Positions 36,399 to 45,533 of a stretch of 64,000 bases of DNA are shown here, in pieces. Origin of the DNA: Alphaproteobacteria bacterium (GTDB lineage Bacteria; Pseudomonadota; Alphaproteobacteria; UBA7985; JAUIBT01); contig JAUIBT010000010.1 in assembly GCA_030428255.1 (NCBI GenBank), positions 48,374 to 112,373 of the forward strand, given 5' to 3'. Positions within the stretch are counted from its first letter, which is position 1. Each line of letters starts with the position of its first letter. Both the position numbers and the translations under genes were made by a program. The notes beneath the pieces were generated by a model. It had not been told where the DNA came from. It made no database searches and was given only the letters and a program-made list of their open reading frames with translations.

Positions 36399-38417
36399 TC
36401 AGCCGCCAGCCGACGACAGGCGCAACGTCAAAGACAAAAGCGTAAAGGGGTAAGGATCGCTTTGCTGCCAAGCCAAGTTGGTTCTGCGTCTCCAGCCGCC
36501 CTCATCTTGCTTTTGTCGTACCAAGCCGCTGAAGGCACGCGGCAGCGGCAGGTCTGGATCTTGATCTTGCGCCGCCTCTTTGAAGGCCAAAGGACGCAAG
36601 GTCGAAAGGCTGGGTCCAGCGGAAAGTTGCCAAGACCGCCAAACCCGGAAGTTCACTTCGAAAATCGCGCGCGGCTTGCCAATCGCCGAGCCGTCGTCGC
36701 CGCCTGCGTCAATATCCAAGATCTCGCCTTGGGTCGCATAGGGCAGCCCGATTTGCACCTGGTTGGCGGCTTGCGGCAGCGCGACCGCACCGCCGGACGG
36801 CACCAAACCGCTGACCGCCTCGCCGTCGACTAGGGCCACCAGGCTTTCGCCGTCAAGGTGATCCAGACCGGTCAGCGTGGTCATACCCTGGCCAGCGAAA
36901 CTTAGGCCCGCATCAACAAAGAAGGCCTGATCCAGAGTGCTTTCATAGGACCAATAGCTCTCAAAGTGCTCGATGAAGCGCTGGGTCTGCCCGCCGACTT
37001 GGCGCGACACCACCAGCCAAAGATCATCGGGCGAGGTATCCGCGCCTTCAACGCCGGTGTTGGGTTGAGGGATGGCCGCCAAACTCTCGACGGCGGCTGC
37101 CGTACCGCCCAGATCGTGGCGGCTCCAGCCAATCACCTCGCGGCTAACGTCGTAGGACAGGCAAGCCAGTTGACCGTCACGGCGCGCAATCCACAGCAGA
37201 CCGTGCGGCGATTCCTGGTAGGCCATACGCGTGCCGCCACTGCCCAGAATGTGGTCCGCCAACAAGCTTTCGTCCAAAGCGCTGTAGTGGTCGACACCAT
37301 TGTCCAAGCGCAAGCTGTAGAGTTTGCGTTGCGGCCGGTTCAAGAACATGAGGCTGTCGCCGATCAAGATGGGAGGCACGGCAGCCGAGGCCGTGGCGTG
37401 TTGGCGGCGCGCAATCACAGACGAGGGCGACAGGCCGGTGCTGGAGTTCGACGAGCGCACCACCCAGACCCCACTTTCGGTGCCAACCAACAAGTTGGCA
37501 TTCAGCGACGCAAGCCAGTGAATCTTGTTGATCTGGTTGTCGTTCATCGTGCCACTGATGGCGTTGGTATCCACCACCGAGCCGTCGTCCTCGGTTGGGG
37601 CAAAATTCTGAAAGTCAGCGATTTGCGACATCCAGAAGGTCTGCGGACGGCTGGCCGTGGCGGCAAAGACCAAGCGCTCTTCGTGGAACAGAACTTGGCT
37701 GGGATAGTTGCCCGTATAAAAGGCGTTGCGCTGCCATTGGCTGGTCTCGGTGACGGTGATGGATTGATCAAGCTGGGCTTGGGTCGAGGAGATGACCGAG
37801 GTCACCGTACCGTGCTGCCATGCGGTATCGAAAAAACGGATGGAACGCCCGACCCAAGAGGCGTCAAAGGGCGTGCCGCTGGTCGCGGTCACCGCTCCTG
37901 AGTTGACCACCAGCTTGATATCGGGATCAGTGTTCTGCGTATCCCAAGCCGGGCTGTTGAAGGGGAAATCTTCCAAGCTAAAGGAGGTGTCTGAGAGGCG
38001 TTGAAGGCGCTGGGGGGCGTGGTTGGGATGGACCAGGAACAGGACATCCGCGTCTTGGGCAAAGCGCACATCTGCCAATTCGCCGGCTGAATAAGGGGCG
38101 GGCAGCTCGTAAATGGCTCCAGCGACCATCAAGGGCGCGCGCTGGGTGAAGAAGCGCATATAGCCAGGGCCAAGCTCTATCATATAGGCCTTGTCCGCGG
38201 TGTAGCGAAACGGGATCAACACAGCCAAATTGTTATTCTTGGTCGCGGCAACAAAGCGCGTGCCAGGGCGGCGGTGCAGCTCACCCCGCGCGCCGACCAC
38301 GGCGTTGCGGCAAGTCTTAAGGCCCTGTCGGTGAGCCGCGACATTGACACGGCCATAGGACAAGGGCGAGATTTCGCCGAACGAGAATGATGATTGGTTG
38401 ATGGTTAGCCGAGCCAT
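36399..38417 (-). CDS. Tail-tube protein B / nozzle-like
   Basis: This 672-aa protein opens with the typical podovirus nozzle start NQSSFSFGEISPLSYGRVN, then ELHRRPGTRFVA. The beta-rich body includes a segment around WVGRSIRFFDTA that is like the FCCH insertion found in many tail-tube B proteins. It forms the distal tail tube in podovirus particles. It overlaps the upstream tail-tube A gene by 13 nt. Confidence 0.85.
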   Translation of the reverse strand: MARLTINQSSFSFGEISPLSYGRVNVAAHRQGLKTCRNAVVGARGELHRRPGTRFVAATKNNNLAVLIPFRYTADKAYMIELGPGYMRFFTQRAPLMVAGAIYELPAPYSAGELADVRFAQDADVLFLVHPNHAPQRLQRLSDTSFSLEDFPFNSPAWDTQNTDPDIKLVVNSGAVTATSGTPFDASWVGRSIRFFDTAWQHGTVTSVISSTQAQLDQSITVTETSQWQRNAFYTGNYPSQVLFHEERLVFAATASRPQTFWMSQIADFQNFAPTEDDGSVVDTNAISGTMNDNQINKIHWLASLNANLLVGTESGVWVVRSSNSSTGLSPSSVIARRQHATASAAVPPILIGDSLMFLNRPQRKLYSLRLDNGVDHYSALDESLLADHILGSGGTRMAYQESPHGLLWIARRDGQLACLSYDVSREVIGWSRHDLGGTAAAVESLAAIPQPNTGVEGADTSPDDLWLVVSRQVGGQTQRFIEHFESYWSYESTLDQAFFVDAGLSFAGQGMTTLTGLDHLDGESLVALVDGEAVSGLVPSGGAVALPQAANQVQIGLPYATQGEILDIDAGGDDGSAIGKPRAIFEVNFRVWRSWQLSAGPSLSTLRPLAFKEAAQDQDPDLPLPRAFSGLVRQKQDEGGWRRRTNLAWQQSDPYPFTLLSLTLRLSSAGG

Positions 38418-39037
38418 GTGCCAGCCCCCGCCTCTGCGCCGCCATGCGCGGATATCCAGGCAGCAGGCTCGGTGTAGCCGGCTGCACCTTGCTCACGCGC
38501 ATCAACCGCCACGGCGGCCTGATAGCGGCTGCGCGCCATTTGGCCCAGGCGCTCAATGCGGGTGGCGCTCTCAACCAGCTTGGCGGCCAGGCGGGTCGCC
38601 AACTCAGCGGCGATGACATCCGCAAGCAAGGGGTCCATCAGCGCCGGATCCTCCAGGCGTCGAATAAACAGCAACGGCAAAGAGGCGGCCTGATTGCAGG
38701 CGATGACTCGCGTGATTGTCCCGCTGTCATAGAGGCTCTCAACCCGCCAAGCCAGGTTCTGTTCTGGCGTGCCAACTTCAAGAACGCGCAGGCAATAGTC
38801 GGGTGCCTCTGGCAAGGCAAAGGCCGTGCTGTAGCCCCAAGAAGGGACCGCCGCCAGGGGCTCCAGAACTTGGCGCGTTTGCGCACAGTTCCAAGGATAA
38901 GCCCGCAGCACAGAGTCGATGACCGGGCCGTGCAAGCGGCTTATCAAATTGGCTTCGGGCGTGCCCTCGTCCAGCGCGCCAATGGAAGAAGCGCCCACTA
39001 GGTCGAGCGCGGAGTTACAAAGATCAATGAGTGTCAT
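38405..39037 (-). CDS. Tail-tube protein A / head-tail adaptor-like
   Basis: This 210-aa protein has the pattern of T7 gp11-like adaptors: MTLIDLCNSALDLVG, an RLHGPVIDSVLRAYPWNCA segment (the YPW helix is typical), and a long C-terminal helix AELATRLAAKLVES. It would sit under the portal. Position between capsid and tail-tube B genes supports this. Confidence 0.82.
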   Translation of the reverse strand: MTLIDLCNSALDLVGASSIGALDEGTPEANLISRLHGPVIDSVLRAYPWNCAQTRQVLEPLAAVPSWGYSTAFALPEAPDYCLRVLEVGTPEQNLAWRVESLYDSGTITRVIACNQAASLPLLFIRRLEDPALMDPLLADVIAAELATRLAAKLVESATRIERLGQMARSRYQAAVAVDAREQGAAGYTEPAAWISAHGGAEAGAGTWLG

Positions 39038-39123
39038 AGGGGACCGTGGCTGCTGCTTGGGAGATAGAATCGGATAGGGCGGCAGGCCCCAACGCGCGGT
39101 CGGGACCTGCCATCGCTAGCCCC

Positions 39124-39139
39124 CTAGACCGGGGTCTAG
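39124..39139 (-). promoter_or_regulatory. Hairpin between capsid and tail-tube genes
   Basis: A perfect 7-bp stem ctagacc/ggtctag with a 2-nt loop lies just downstream of the capsid stop and within a larger near-palindrome (gctag..ctag). No T-run is seen on the minus strand, so it could be an attenuator or RNA-processing site rather than a full terminator. Confidence 0.5.
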
Positions 39140-39154
39140 CGGGTCAGCCTTCGC

Positions 39155-40117
39155 TTAGCTGAAGGTCATGGGCGAGGTATCGACACACTCGATGACCGCG
39201 ACCTTGCTCTCGTGCACGCGCGCGCCGCCGACAGACATCTCGACCTGCAACTGCTGGGCATAGATGCCGTAGTCTTTGGCCGGGTTGATCTCTGAAGTGA
39301 TCGGCAACAGTTCGCCCATGATCAGGCCGGACTTGAGCACCGCCACACACGAGCGTACCGGCGTGCCCGCATCATCGCGCATCGGCAAAATGGGGTCGAA
39401 GGTGCCGGTCGAGCCATCAACCGCTGCGCCGCCTACGGTTTGCGACAGGTCCAGATAGTCATCGACGATGTGGAAATGCGCACCCGCGAAGTAGGGCAAG
39501 GAGGCATCCATCAGCGGACGACCCTCATAGTAGTCTGACGAGGTGACAGTCGGGCTGTTCAGCAGGTCATCTTCCTGCTCTGATGTGATGAACAGGGTGA
39601 TGGGGTCGTCGCGGTCGGGCGAGACGCGACGCAGCATCTTGACCGCCTGCTTAACCTTGGCCAGGGTCAGGCCGGTGCCACCGTGGGCGATGGTCTGGCT
39701 GGCTGGCAGCGGCACAGCGGTGTTGCCGTACTTATCGACGTAGTTGGTACCCATCGCAGCGTCGATCGCGCAGCGATCCCATTCGCGATTGGCACCAGAG
39801 GCCCAGCTTTGCGCCAATGGACCGGTGGGGTCAGAGTGCTGGCGCAGGGTGTCGAAGCCGTCAAAGCGCTCTGAGTTCCAGTAGTCCTTTTGCTCCATCC
39901 AACGGCGGAAGCGCGCGGTCTCGGTGACCGGAACTTGCACGTTGGAGCTGGTTTTTTCGATCAGCGTGTTTGAGCCGACCAAATCGAAGGCTTGGCGTTC
40001 GCCGCTGACGGGTTGCAGGGTTACGGCCGCACGCAAGTGCGACGACTTTTGTTGCCACAGGAGGCGCAGGCCGTCCAAGAATGTGACATTCAAAGCAGTT
40101 GTATCGGAAAATGCCAT
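39155..40117 (-). CDS. Major capsid protein, podovirus type
   Basis: This 320-aa protein has the features of podovirus capsid proteins of the HK97-fold group near BPP-1: a long N-terminal helix (LNVTFLDGLRLLWQQKSS), TETARFRRWMEQKDYWNSERFDG, an A-domain stretch with YFAGAHFHIVDD, and the end PAKDYGIYAQQLQVEM. No N-terminal protease-cleaved delta domain is apparent. It forms the capsid shell. Located after the scaffold-like gene, as in podovirus modules. Confidence 0.82.
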   Translation of the reverse strand: MAFSDTTALNVTFLDGLRLLWQQKSSHLRAAVTLQPVSGERQAFDLVGSNTLIEKTSSNVQVPVTETARFRRWMEQKDYWNSERFDGFDTLRQHSDPTGPLAQSWASGANREWDRCAIDAAMGTNYVDKYGNTAVPLPASQTIAHGGTGLTLAKVKQAVKMLRRVSPDRDDPITLFITSEQEDDLLNSPTVTSSDYYEGRPLMDASLPYFAGAHFHIVDDYLDLSQTVGGAAVDGSTGTFDPILPMRDDAGTPVRSCVAVLKSGLIMGELLPITSEINPAKDYGIYAQQLQVEMSVGGARVHESKVAVIECVDTSPMTFS

Positions 40118-40138
40118 CGGGCGTTGATCCTTTAAAAG

Positions 40139-40483
40139 TTAGGAAGAGGCTTGCTTGGGAGCAGCTTTGGCCTTAGCGGCCTTGGCTTTGGCAGCGGGTT
40201 TTTCAGCCTCCGGAGAGGCCAAAAGCGCAGCAGCCAGGGCGGTGACGCGACGCTGAATGGCTGGCAGCGTTACCAAGCCTTCAGACTTGGCTTGGCGCAG
40301 AGCCACCAAGTGCGCGTAGCTTGTGCTGGCGTCTGCGTCCTTGGGCAGGGCCAACTCTTCGCCCAACTGAGCCAAGCAAGCGCTGGGATCAGTGACCAGA
40401 GCGTTGGGGTTGGCTAGGGCCAACTGCAACAGCTCGCCACGCAGCCAAACCTGCGCATCGATGATGTGAGATGCTGGGGTCAT
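40139..40483 (-). CDS. Hypothetical particle protein, Ala/Lys-rich
   Basis: This 114-aa protein sits between the scaffold-like and capsid genes. Mostly helical by composition, it ends in an Ala/Lys/Pro-rich tail (AAKAKAAKAKAAPKQ). It could be a minor capsid or cement-type protein, but no family was recognised. Confidence 0.65.
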   Translation of the reverse strand: MTPASHIIDAQVWLRGELLQLALANPNALVTDPSACLAQLGEELALPKDADASTSYAHLVALRQAKSEGLVTLPAIQRRVTALAAALLASPEAEKPAAKAKAAKAKAAPKQASS

Positions 40484-40486
40484 GGC

Positions 40487-41359
40487 TTAGGCTCCCGCTG
40501 CAAAAGCCAGCGGCGCTGACCCTGGAGCTTGGCCCGCGTTGGCACCAGCTTGTGGTGCCAGAGCCGCGATTTGCGCCAATTGGCTGCGCAGAGCCTTGAT
40601 CTTGGCGTGCTCGGGATGTGCGGGGTTCATGAAGGCGGCCAGGTGCTGTTTATCGGCCGACAAGCGCGTCAGCTCAGCCTTAGCTTGCTCCGGCGTGATG
40701 GTGCCGCCGGCTTGGCCTGACGCGAAGGAGTCTTCGTCCAATGCTTCGCCAATGCGGGCCAGGGCATCCAGCAAACGCAAGGAGTCGACCTCTTCTGACA
40801 AGGTCTGCAACTCATCAGGGGTCAGGCCGATAAACCGCGCTGCCGCGCGGGCGGCTTGTTGCTTTTGCTCAAAGCGCGGGCCCCAGATGGCCAAGATTTC
40901 ATCGTTGATGGTCTCAGCCTCGATTTCGGCCTGGGCGAATTCTTCTTCCATGGCGGCTTGGGCCAGCATGATGAAGGCGTCGTGCAGCGCGCGGGCTTGC
41001 TCGCGCGACAGACCCACGGCGAACATAAGCTGCTTCATGGTCTCGCCCATGGTGTCGTCGTACCAGTCGGCACCGAAGGGTTTTTCGAACTGATAGTCGG
41101 AAGGACAGCTTGCATCGCAGGTATGACCCTGCGGGCCGGCCAGGTAGCTGCGCACCAGCTCTTCTAGGCCCATGGCCTGAATTCGCGGATGAACCTGCAA
41201 GTCGGCGGGCAAAAGCGCCAGCCAGCTCGCCGTCGCGGGCGTCGCCGTTCCAGCAGGACCCGATGCAGAACCGGTGGCAGGCGATACGGTCGGGGCAGGC
41301 ACTGTGCCCGAGCCCCCGAGCGCGCTGCCAGGCATCGCGGTAAGGGATTGTTGCTCCAT
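40487..41359 (-). CDS. Scaffolding-like protein
   Basis: This 290-aa acidic, helix-rich protein has an N-terminal Pro/Ala/Ser/Thr-rich leader, then the characteristic WLALLPADLQVHPRIQAMGL, a start like many phage scaffolds (short residues around LPADL..HP). A Cys-containing insert (HTCDASCPSDYQ) precedes a helical core. Scaffolds guide procapsid assembly. The ATG at 41359 is fixed by aaaggagctcac just upstream; the frame is open 45 codons further but overlaps the upstream gene region. Confidence 0.68.
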   Translation of the reverse strand: MEQQSLTAMPGSALGGSGTVPAPTVSPATGSASGPAGTATPATASWLALLPADLQVHPRIQAMGLEELVRSYLAGPQGHTCDASCPSDYQFEKPFGADWYDDTMGETMKQLMFAVGLSREQARALHDAFIMLAQAAMEEEFAQAEIEAETINDEILAIWGPRFEQKQQAARAAARFIGLTPDELQTLSEEVDSLRLLDALARIGEALDEDSFASGQAGGTITPEQAKAELTRLSADKQHLAAFMNPAHPEHAKIKALRSQLAQIAALAPQAGANAGQAPGSAPLAFAAGA

Positions 41360-41519
41360 GTGAGCTCCTTTGGTTTCGGTTGGTGGTTGGGTGAAGGGTT
41401 CCAGCCAGCCCAAAACGGCCCGCAGACGGGCAACAAGGTCGCTGCTCTGCGAGGGCTTCAAGCCGGAGAGGAAAGGGAAAGTGGTGGGCGGCAAAGCGAA
41501 GGCTGCGCCGCGTCGGGCG

Positions 41520-41849
41520 CTAGGCCTGCTGGATGAGGCTCAAAAGCTCGTCATCGCTAAGGCGCGCCATGCCCATGATGTGCAGATAGACATCGCGTTG
41601 ACCTTCGTTGAACAAGGTCTGGTGAGCGTCGCCCGGCGCATAGCTGGAGTTCAACACGTTGGTATAGCGGGCAAGATCGGCGACGATGCGCTGACCGTCA
41701 CGGCTCTCCAGCAAGCGGCGATAGGCCTTGGCCAGTTGCTCTTGCTCATTGGGCGGACGGTGGCCCCAGGCGTTACGTAGCCAGGCCAGCGCGCTGGACA
41801 GGCTGGGATTGCGGCTTGGGTTGGGCGACAACTGAGAGGTCTCGTTCAT
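41520..41849 (-). CDS. Bbp19-like phage protein
   Basis: This 109-aa protein contains YRRLLESRDGQRIVADLARY, then APGDAHQTLFNEGQRDVYLHIMG, the pattern of the Bbp19 family first seen in Bordetella phage BPP-1 and found beside the portal gene in podovirus modules. Role within the virion or assembly is unknown. Its ATG overlaps the portal stop as ATGA. Confidence 0.78.
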   Translation of the reverse strand: MNETSQLSPNPSRNPSLSSALAWLRNAWGHRPPNEQEQLAKAYRRLLESRDGQRIVADLARYTNVLNSSYAPGDAHQTLFNEGQRDVYLHIMGMARLSDDELLSLIQQA

Positions 41850-43585
41850 CGCACGCCCTCCTCGGCTTGCACAGCCCGGGCCGCGTTGCCGTCGGCTTGT
41901 TTTGGCTCGTCAGCAGGATTTTGAGCAGCGGCTTGCTGCTCGGCCATGATCTGATCAATCATGGACTGGCGCTCATCTTCAACCTGCTCTTCTGTCTTCA
42001 AGACATCATTGGGTACGCCAAAGGCGTCAGCAATCGAGCGCGCCGCCTTGTCGAAGTCGAAGTGCTGCAAAATCTGCGGAGCCACTTCGGCCAGCGGGCC
42101 CAGCGTTTGATAGGTGCGCATGATGGCGTTGGCCTCGGAGGTCTTTTGAGCCCGCGCCAAGGGCGAGAGGTAGGTGACGCGAAATCCAGGCTGCTGGGCC
42201 AAGCTCTCCGGCGGCTCTGGGATTTGCCCCGCCCGCGCCAAGATGGCGTAGACTCGGTTCAACAGGGGATTGAGGAACTCGGTCTGAATGCGCCCCAGGT
42301 AGGGGGCCATGAGCCGCATTTTTTCGTCCTGGCGGCCCAAGAACTCTGTGGCGGTCATCGAGGGGCCGTCGGCCATCATCAAGAGGCTGGCATGGAAGGC
42401 ATCGCGGATCGCACCGCGACGTTGCTCTTCCATCTCAAGGGTCATGGGCACGTTGGAGCCCAGCATAAAGGGCTCGTAGAGACGGCGGCCGTTGTGGTCC
42501 AATCCGCCGACGATGACCGCGCCTGGATGGGTCTTTAGGCCCTGCATCCCGGTCTCGTGGGGCACCAAGATCGGCGGATCAACTGCCTTTTGTGCTGCCA
42601 GCAACGAAGTCTTGGCCATCGCATTGACCGTGCGAATATCCGGCAGCGCCAGCATGGCCTGGCTGGAGCCGTAGACCGCCCCGCGCGCCAGCGACCAACG
42701 CGCCACCTGATAGGGCAGCTCGTCGTAGCCGGACTGAGCGATCAGTTGCTCGTCGTCCAGATTGATGTAGGCGCTGCGATAGAGCTTGCCGCTGGGTCCA
42801 GCCTTGCCGCGCTGATAGGAAGCGTTGGGCTCCACCAGGTGCAGCAATCGCACAGGCTGGTCTCCGCGCCCCTTTTCCACTTGGGACAAAATGCTGGGCG
42901 CGTCGAGCTGTGGCCAGGTCTTGATCATCTGACGCGCGGTCAGTGTAAAGATGCGATAAATGGTATCCACTTGCCCGTTGGCGTCTTGATCCAAATAGAC
43001 CTCAGACAAGGGCCGGGTTTGGAAATTCAAGCCGTCGAAGGCCCCCGTGTGCGGATCTTTGCGTGCATCGACGTAAAAGACCGCGGTGCCAAAGGCCGCC
43101 AAGTCGCGGAAGAAATCCGGAACTTGCGCATAAAAGCGATTGCCCGAGGATGCCAAGGTTAGGCGGATAATTTCCTCGACCTCGTTGAACCAGCGCTGCA
43201 CGGCTTCTTCGCGCACCAGAGCTGGGAAGGGGGAAGACAGGCTGAACCAATTGCTGGCCGGGTTTGTGATCAAGCCATAGATGCCTGCGGCCAGGTTTTC
43301 AGAGGCCATCAGCGCAGTGGCATCAAACACTATGGGATCGCTGGGGCGTTGGGTGCTAGCGCTTTGGCCAAAGTCGTCGCGGGTTGGCAGGACAAACTGC
43401 GCAATCTCGCGCCACTTCGTCTCCCAAGGCGTGCGCAGCGACTTGAGGTGTTGGTAGCGCTCGATGCTGGCGCGCAGATCAACGCTGCCAGCGCGCATCC
43501 CTTCTGGGGGTGTAGCGTGTGTCATGGTTGGAGCTGTCCTTGTAGTTGGGGTACCGTCGGCAGAGTTTGCGGGCAGGCGGGTCAT
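41846..43585 (-). CDS. Portal (head-tail connector) protein, T7 gp8-like
   Basis: This 579-aa protein matches podovirus connectors: ERYQHLKSLRTPWETKWREIAQFVLP near the N-terminus, SENLAAGIYGLITNPASNWFSL, AFGTAVFYVD, then PPILVPHETG and ATEFLGRQDEKMRLMAPYLGRI. It forms the dodecameric DNA-entry vertex. The ATG at 43585 shares a base with the upstream stop (TGATG). The frame is also open to 43630, but that lies in the preceding gene. Confidence 0.92.
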   Translation of the reverse strand: MTRLPANSADGTPTTRTAPTMTHATPPEGMRAGSVDLRASIERYQHLKSLRTPWETKWREIAQFVLPTRDDFGQSASTQRPSDPIVFDATALMASENLAAGIYGLITNPASNWFSLSSPFPALVREEAVQRWFNEVEEIIRLTLASSGNRFYAQVPDFFRDLAAFGTAVFYVDARKDPHTGAFDGLNFQTRPLSEVYLDQDANGQVDTIYRIFTLTARQMIKTWPQLDAPSILSQVEKGRGDQPVRLLHLVEPNASYQRGKAGPSGKLYRSAYINLDDEQLIAQSGYDELPYQVARWSLARGAVYGSSQAMLALPDIRTVNAMAKTSLLAAQKAVDPPILVPHETGMQGLKTHPGAVIVGGLDHNGRRLYEPFMLGSNVPMTLEMEEQRRGAIRDAFHASLLMMADGPSMTATEFLGRQDEKMRLMAPYLGRIQTEFLNPLLNRVYAILARAGQIPEPPESLAQQPGFRVTYLSPLARAQKTSEANAIMRTYQTLGPLAEVAPQILQHFDFDKAARSIADAFGVPNDVLKTEEQVEDERQSMIDQIMAEQQAAAQNPADEPKQADGNAARAVQAEEGVR

Positions 43586-43980
43586 CAGGCGGCCTCTCCC
43601 AAGGCGCGGCGCAGGGTCTGGCGCTGCCAATCGGCCTCATCGCGCAACGCCGCGGCGTCGTGACTGCCCGAAGCGGCAATCGGGGCGTCACCGTCCTCAA
43701 AGGGATCGCTGTCTGGATCGGGTGGCGTGAAGCCCGTGCCGCCGGAATAGAGCGGGCGTATTGGCAGCTCCAAATCGGACAAGCGGCAGCCCGAACGATT
43801 CGAGGTCGGCATCTCGATCCAGGCGTCGCGATAGTCCTCCCACAACAGGCGCTCGTCGCAGCCCTGATCGTCCAGGGTCTCATCCAAATTGCCATAGTTG
43901 AGCAGGTAGTCGGACAGTTCGATCTCGCGACGGCGCAGCGCGCGAAGATCCTCCCAAGTGCAGTGCAGGGGCAGGCTCAT
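43585..43980 (-). CDS. Hypothetical protein upstream of portal
   Basis: This 131-aa acidic protein (LDETLDDQGCDERLLWEDY, DPDSDPFEDGD) has no recognised family. GGAG lies 6 nt upstream of the ATG at 43980, which is therefore preferred to the ATG at 43992. Its stop couples to the portal start. Confidence 0.65.
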   Translation of the reverse strand: MSLPLHCTWEDLRALRRREIELSDYLLNYGNLDETLDDQGCDERLLWEDYRDAWIEMPTSNRSGCRLSDLELPIRPLYSGGTGFTPPDPDSDPFEDGDAPIAASGSHDAAALRDEADWQRQTLRRALGEAA

Positions 43981-44026
43981 GCAAATCTCCATCAGTCTTG
44001 GTTAAAAAGGGGGCGGCGCGGCGGGC

Positions 44027-44662
44027 CTAGCGGACGATTTCAAAGCCCAAACCACAGACTTCAATCGGTGCGCTGGTGTGTGCCACGGCCAAGCAAGGGC
44101 TGAGCTGCTTGGCGTTCAACGCTTGGTTCGGGGTCCAAATCAAAGGGTCTTGGCCATCCAAAGCCAGGCTGGCGCGCCGCACGACGCCTGCCTCGTCAAC
44201 GGCCCAACGCCAGTGTTGGCGGGCTCCGGCGGGGATCAAAAGGGTGACGCGATGCTGGGCTTGGCCGCGCGCATAGTCGCTGAACGATTGGCCATGACAC
44301 ACGTATGCGCCGTGGGCCATGAGGTCATAGGCAAAGGCCGGTCCCTCTTTGAGCCCAGGATCACAGAGCCCCAGCATATAAAGCGCCTGCTCGTCGCCTA
44401 CTTTGAGGTCAAAATAGAACTCTGCTGCTTTGTGCTGTGGCAATTGCAGCTCTGGCCAGACCAGCCAGTCCCGCCAGCGCGCGCCTTCGCGGCGGACCGC
44501 CAAGCCGTCGAAACAGGAGCGCAGATCAAAGATCGCGTTGTGCCAATGGCCCTCGCAGCCGACCAGCGCGCCGCCCGACGCAAACAGTGTTTCAGGCTCA
44601 AAGGCTTGGCGTTGGTAGTCATAGGCAAGAGCGCTGCCAGATTTGGAATTGTGCTTAATCAT
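44027..44662 (-). CDS. Hypothetical phage-like protein, beta-rich
   Basis: This 211-aa protein has many aromatic and beta-prone segments (LVGCEGHWHNAIFDL, EFYFDLKVGDEQALYML), as seen in particle-associated or carbohydrate-binding jelly-roll domains. No family recognised. It overlaps the upstream gene by 8 nt and has ggagag before its ATG. Confidence 0.62.
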   Translation of the reverse strand: MIKHNSKSGSALAYDYQRQAFEPETLFASGGALVGCEGHWHNAIFDLRSCFDGLAVRREGARWRDWLVWPELQLPQHKAAEFYFDLKVGDEQALYMLGLCDPGLKEGPAFAYDLMAHGAYVCHGQSFSDYARGQAQHRVTLLIPAGARQHWRWAVDEAGVVRRASLALDGQDPLIWTPNQALNAKQLSPCLAVAHTSAPIEVCGLGFEIVR

Positions 44663-45047
44663 AGCTCTCCTCCGCCGCCAGAAAGCGCACCGGTCCTGCG
44701 ATGGCTTGCACGGTCAGAGCCGCCCCGGCTTCGGTGGTAAACTGGCCACCCAAGCGGTCGATCTCATAGACCAGAGCGTTGTGCTGGTTGGCAAAGATCC
44801 GCAGATAGCCCGCTGCGTCGCTCGCGCTGGAGGGCAACACCTGAATCCAACGCTTGCGGATCAGGCTGCGCGCCACCTCAAAGACCTGGCAGCTTTGACC
44901 TTCGTTCAAGGTGAAGGGCCTTGCATGACCACGCAAAAGCGCTGCGGGTTCAAGAAGGCAGTGCTGTACGTCTTCATCCGCCTGGCGCACCTCAAGCCCA
45001 GAGGGCAAGGTTCCCGCCAGCCCCAGCATATTGGTCTGAATATACAT
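44655..45047 (-). CDS. Hypothetical phage-like protein
   Basis: This 130-aa protein opens MYIQTNMLGLAGTLP. It is mostly beta-prone, without recognised motif. aggaa precedes the ATG. It lies within the one-strand cluster between the gp13-like and portal genes; a small virion or tail component is possible. Confidence 0.6.
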   Translation of the reverse strand: MYIQTNMLGLAGTLPSGLEVRQADEDVQHCLLEPAALLRGHARPFTLNEGQSCQVFEVARSLIRKRWIQVLPSSASDAAGYLRIFANQHNALVYEIDRLGGQFTTEAGAALTVQAIAGPVRFLAAEESYD

Positions 45048-45068
45048 GATATTCCTGTTTTGTTCTTA

Positions 45069-45533
45069 TTATGGTGTGTGTGCATCAGCCTGGATTTCAA
45101 TCTCCAGAAGCCACAGCCCTTGCAAACGGCAGTCCAGCGGCACCCAAAAGGCCAGCAGCCAGGGTACCCGCCAATGAAGATTGGTCTCCAATCCCATCAG
45201 CTCGCGCCCCAGCTCCCAAAAGGCGACGCGCCGGGCTTGGGAGAAACGCTCATGCGGGCGCTTGCGCAGCAGCCAAATTGACACCTGTGCCGCCGCGTCA
45301 TAGGCGCTATCAATTGCCTCAAGGCCCGGGATTTGATCGGCAGTATCGCTGTGGCACGTGACCGGTCGCAATGAAAGATCAATGCTAGCGCCGCGCCGAT
45401 GCAGGCTGGCTGGCAACGCAATCCAGGGAGTCAGTCGATCTGATTGGTCCAACAAACAGACCTGACGGCTCGCGCTATGCTCCAGAACCGGGGTCAAGCG
45501 CGGACCAGACGGGTGCCCGACTTTGGCGGTCAT
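45069..45533 (-). CDS. Hypothetical phage-like protein
   Basis: This 154-aa protein has WIALPASLHRRGAS and ends with a cluster of aromatic strands (LHWRVPWLLAFWVPLD). No family recognised. Its ATG overlaps the gp13-like stop as ATGA (45530-45533), evidence that it is a real, coupled gene. Confidence 0.62.
   Translation of the reverse strand: MTAKVGHPSGPRLTPVLEHSASRQVCLLDQSDRLTPWIALPASLHRRGASIDLSLRPVTCHSDTADQIPGLEAIDSAYDAAAQVSIWLLRKRPHERFSQARRVAFWELGRELMGLETNLHWRVPWLLAFWVPLDCRLQGLWLLEIEIQADAHTP

Noticed and set aside
39124..39139. Rho-independent terminator after the capsid gene
   Set aside because: The stem is clear but no T-run follows on the transcribed strand, so it is listed only as a hairpin.
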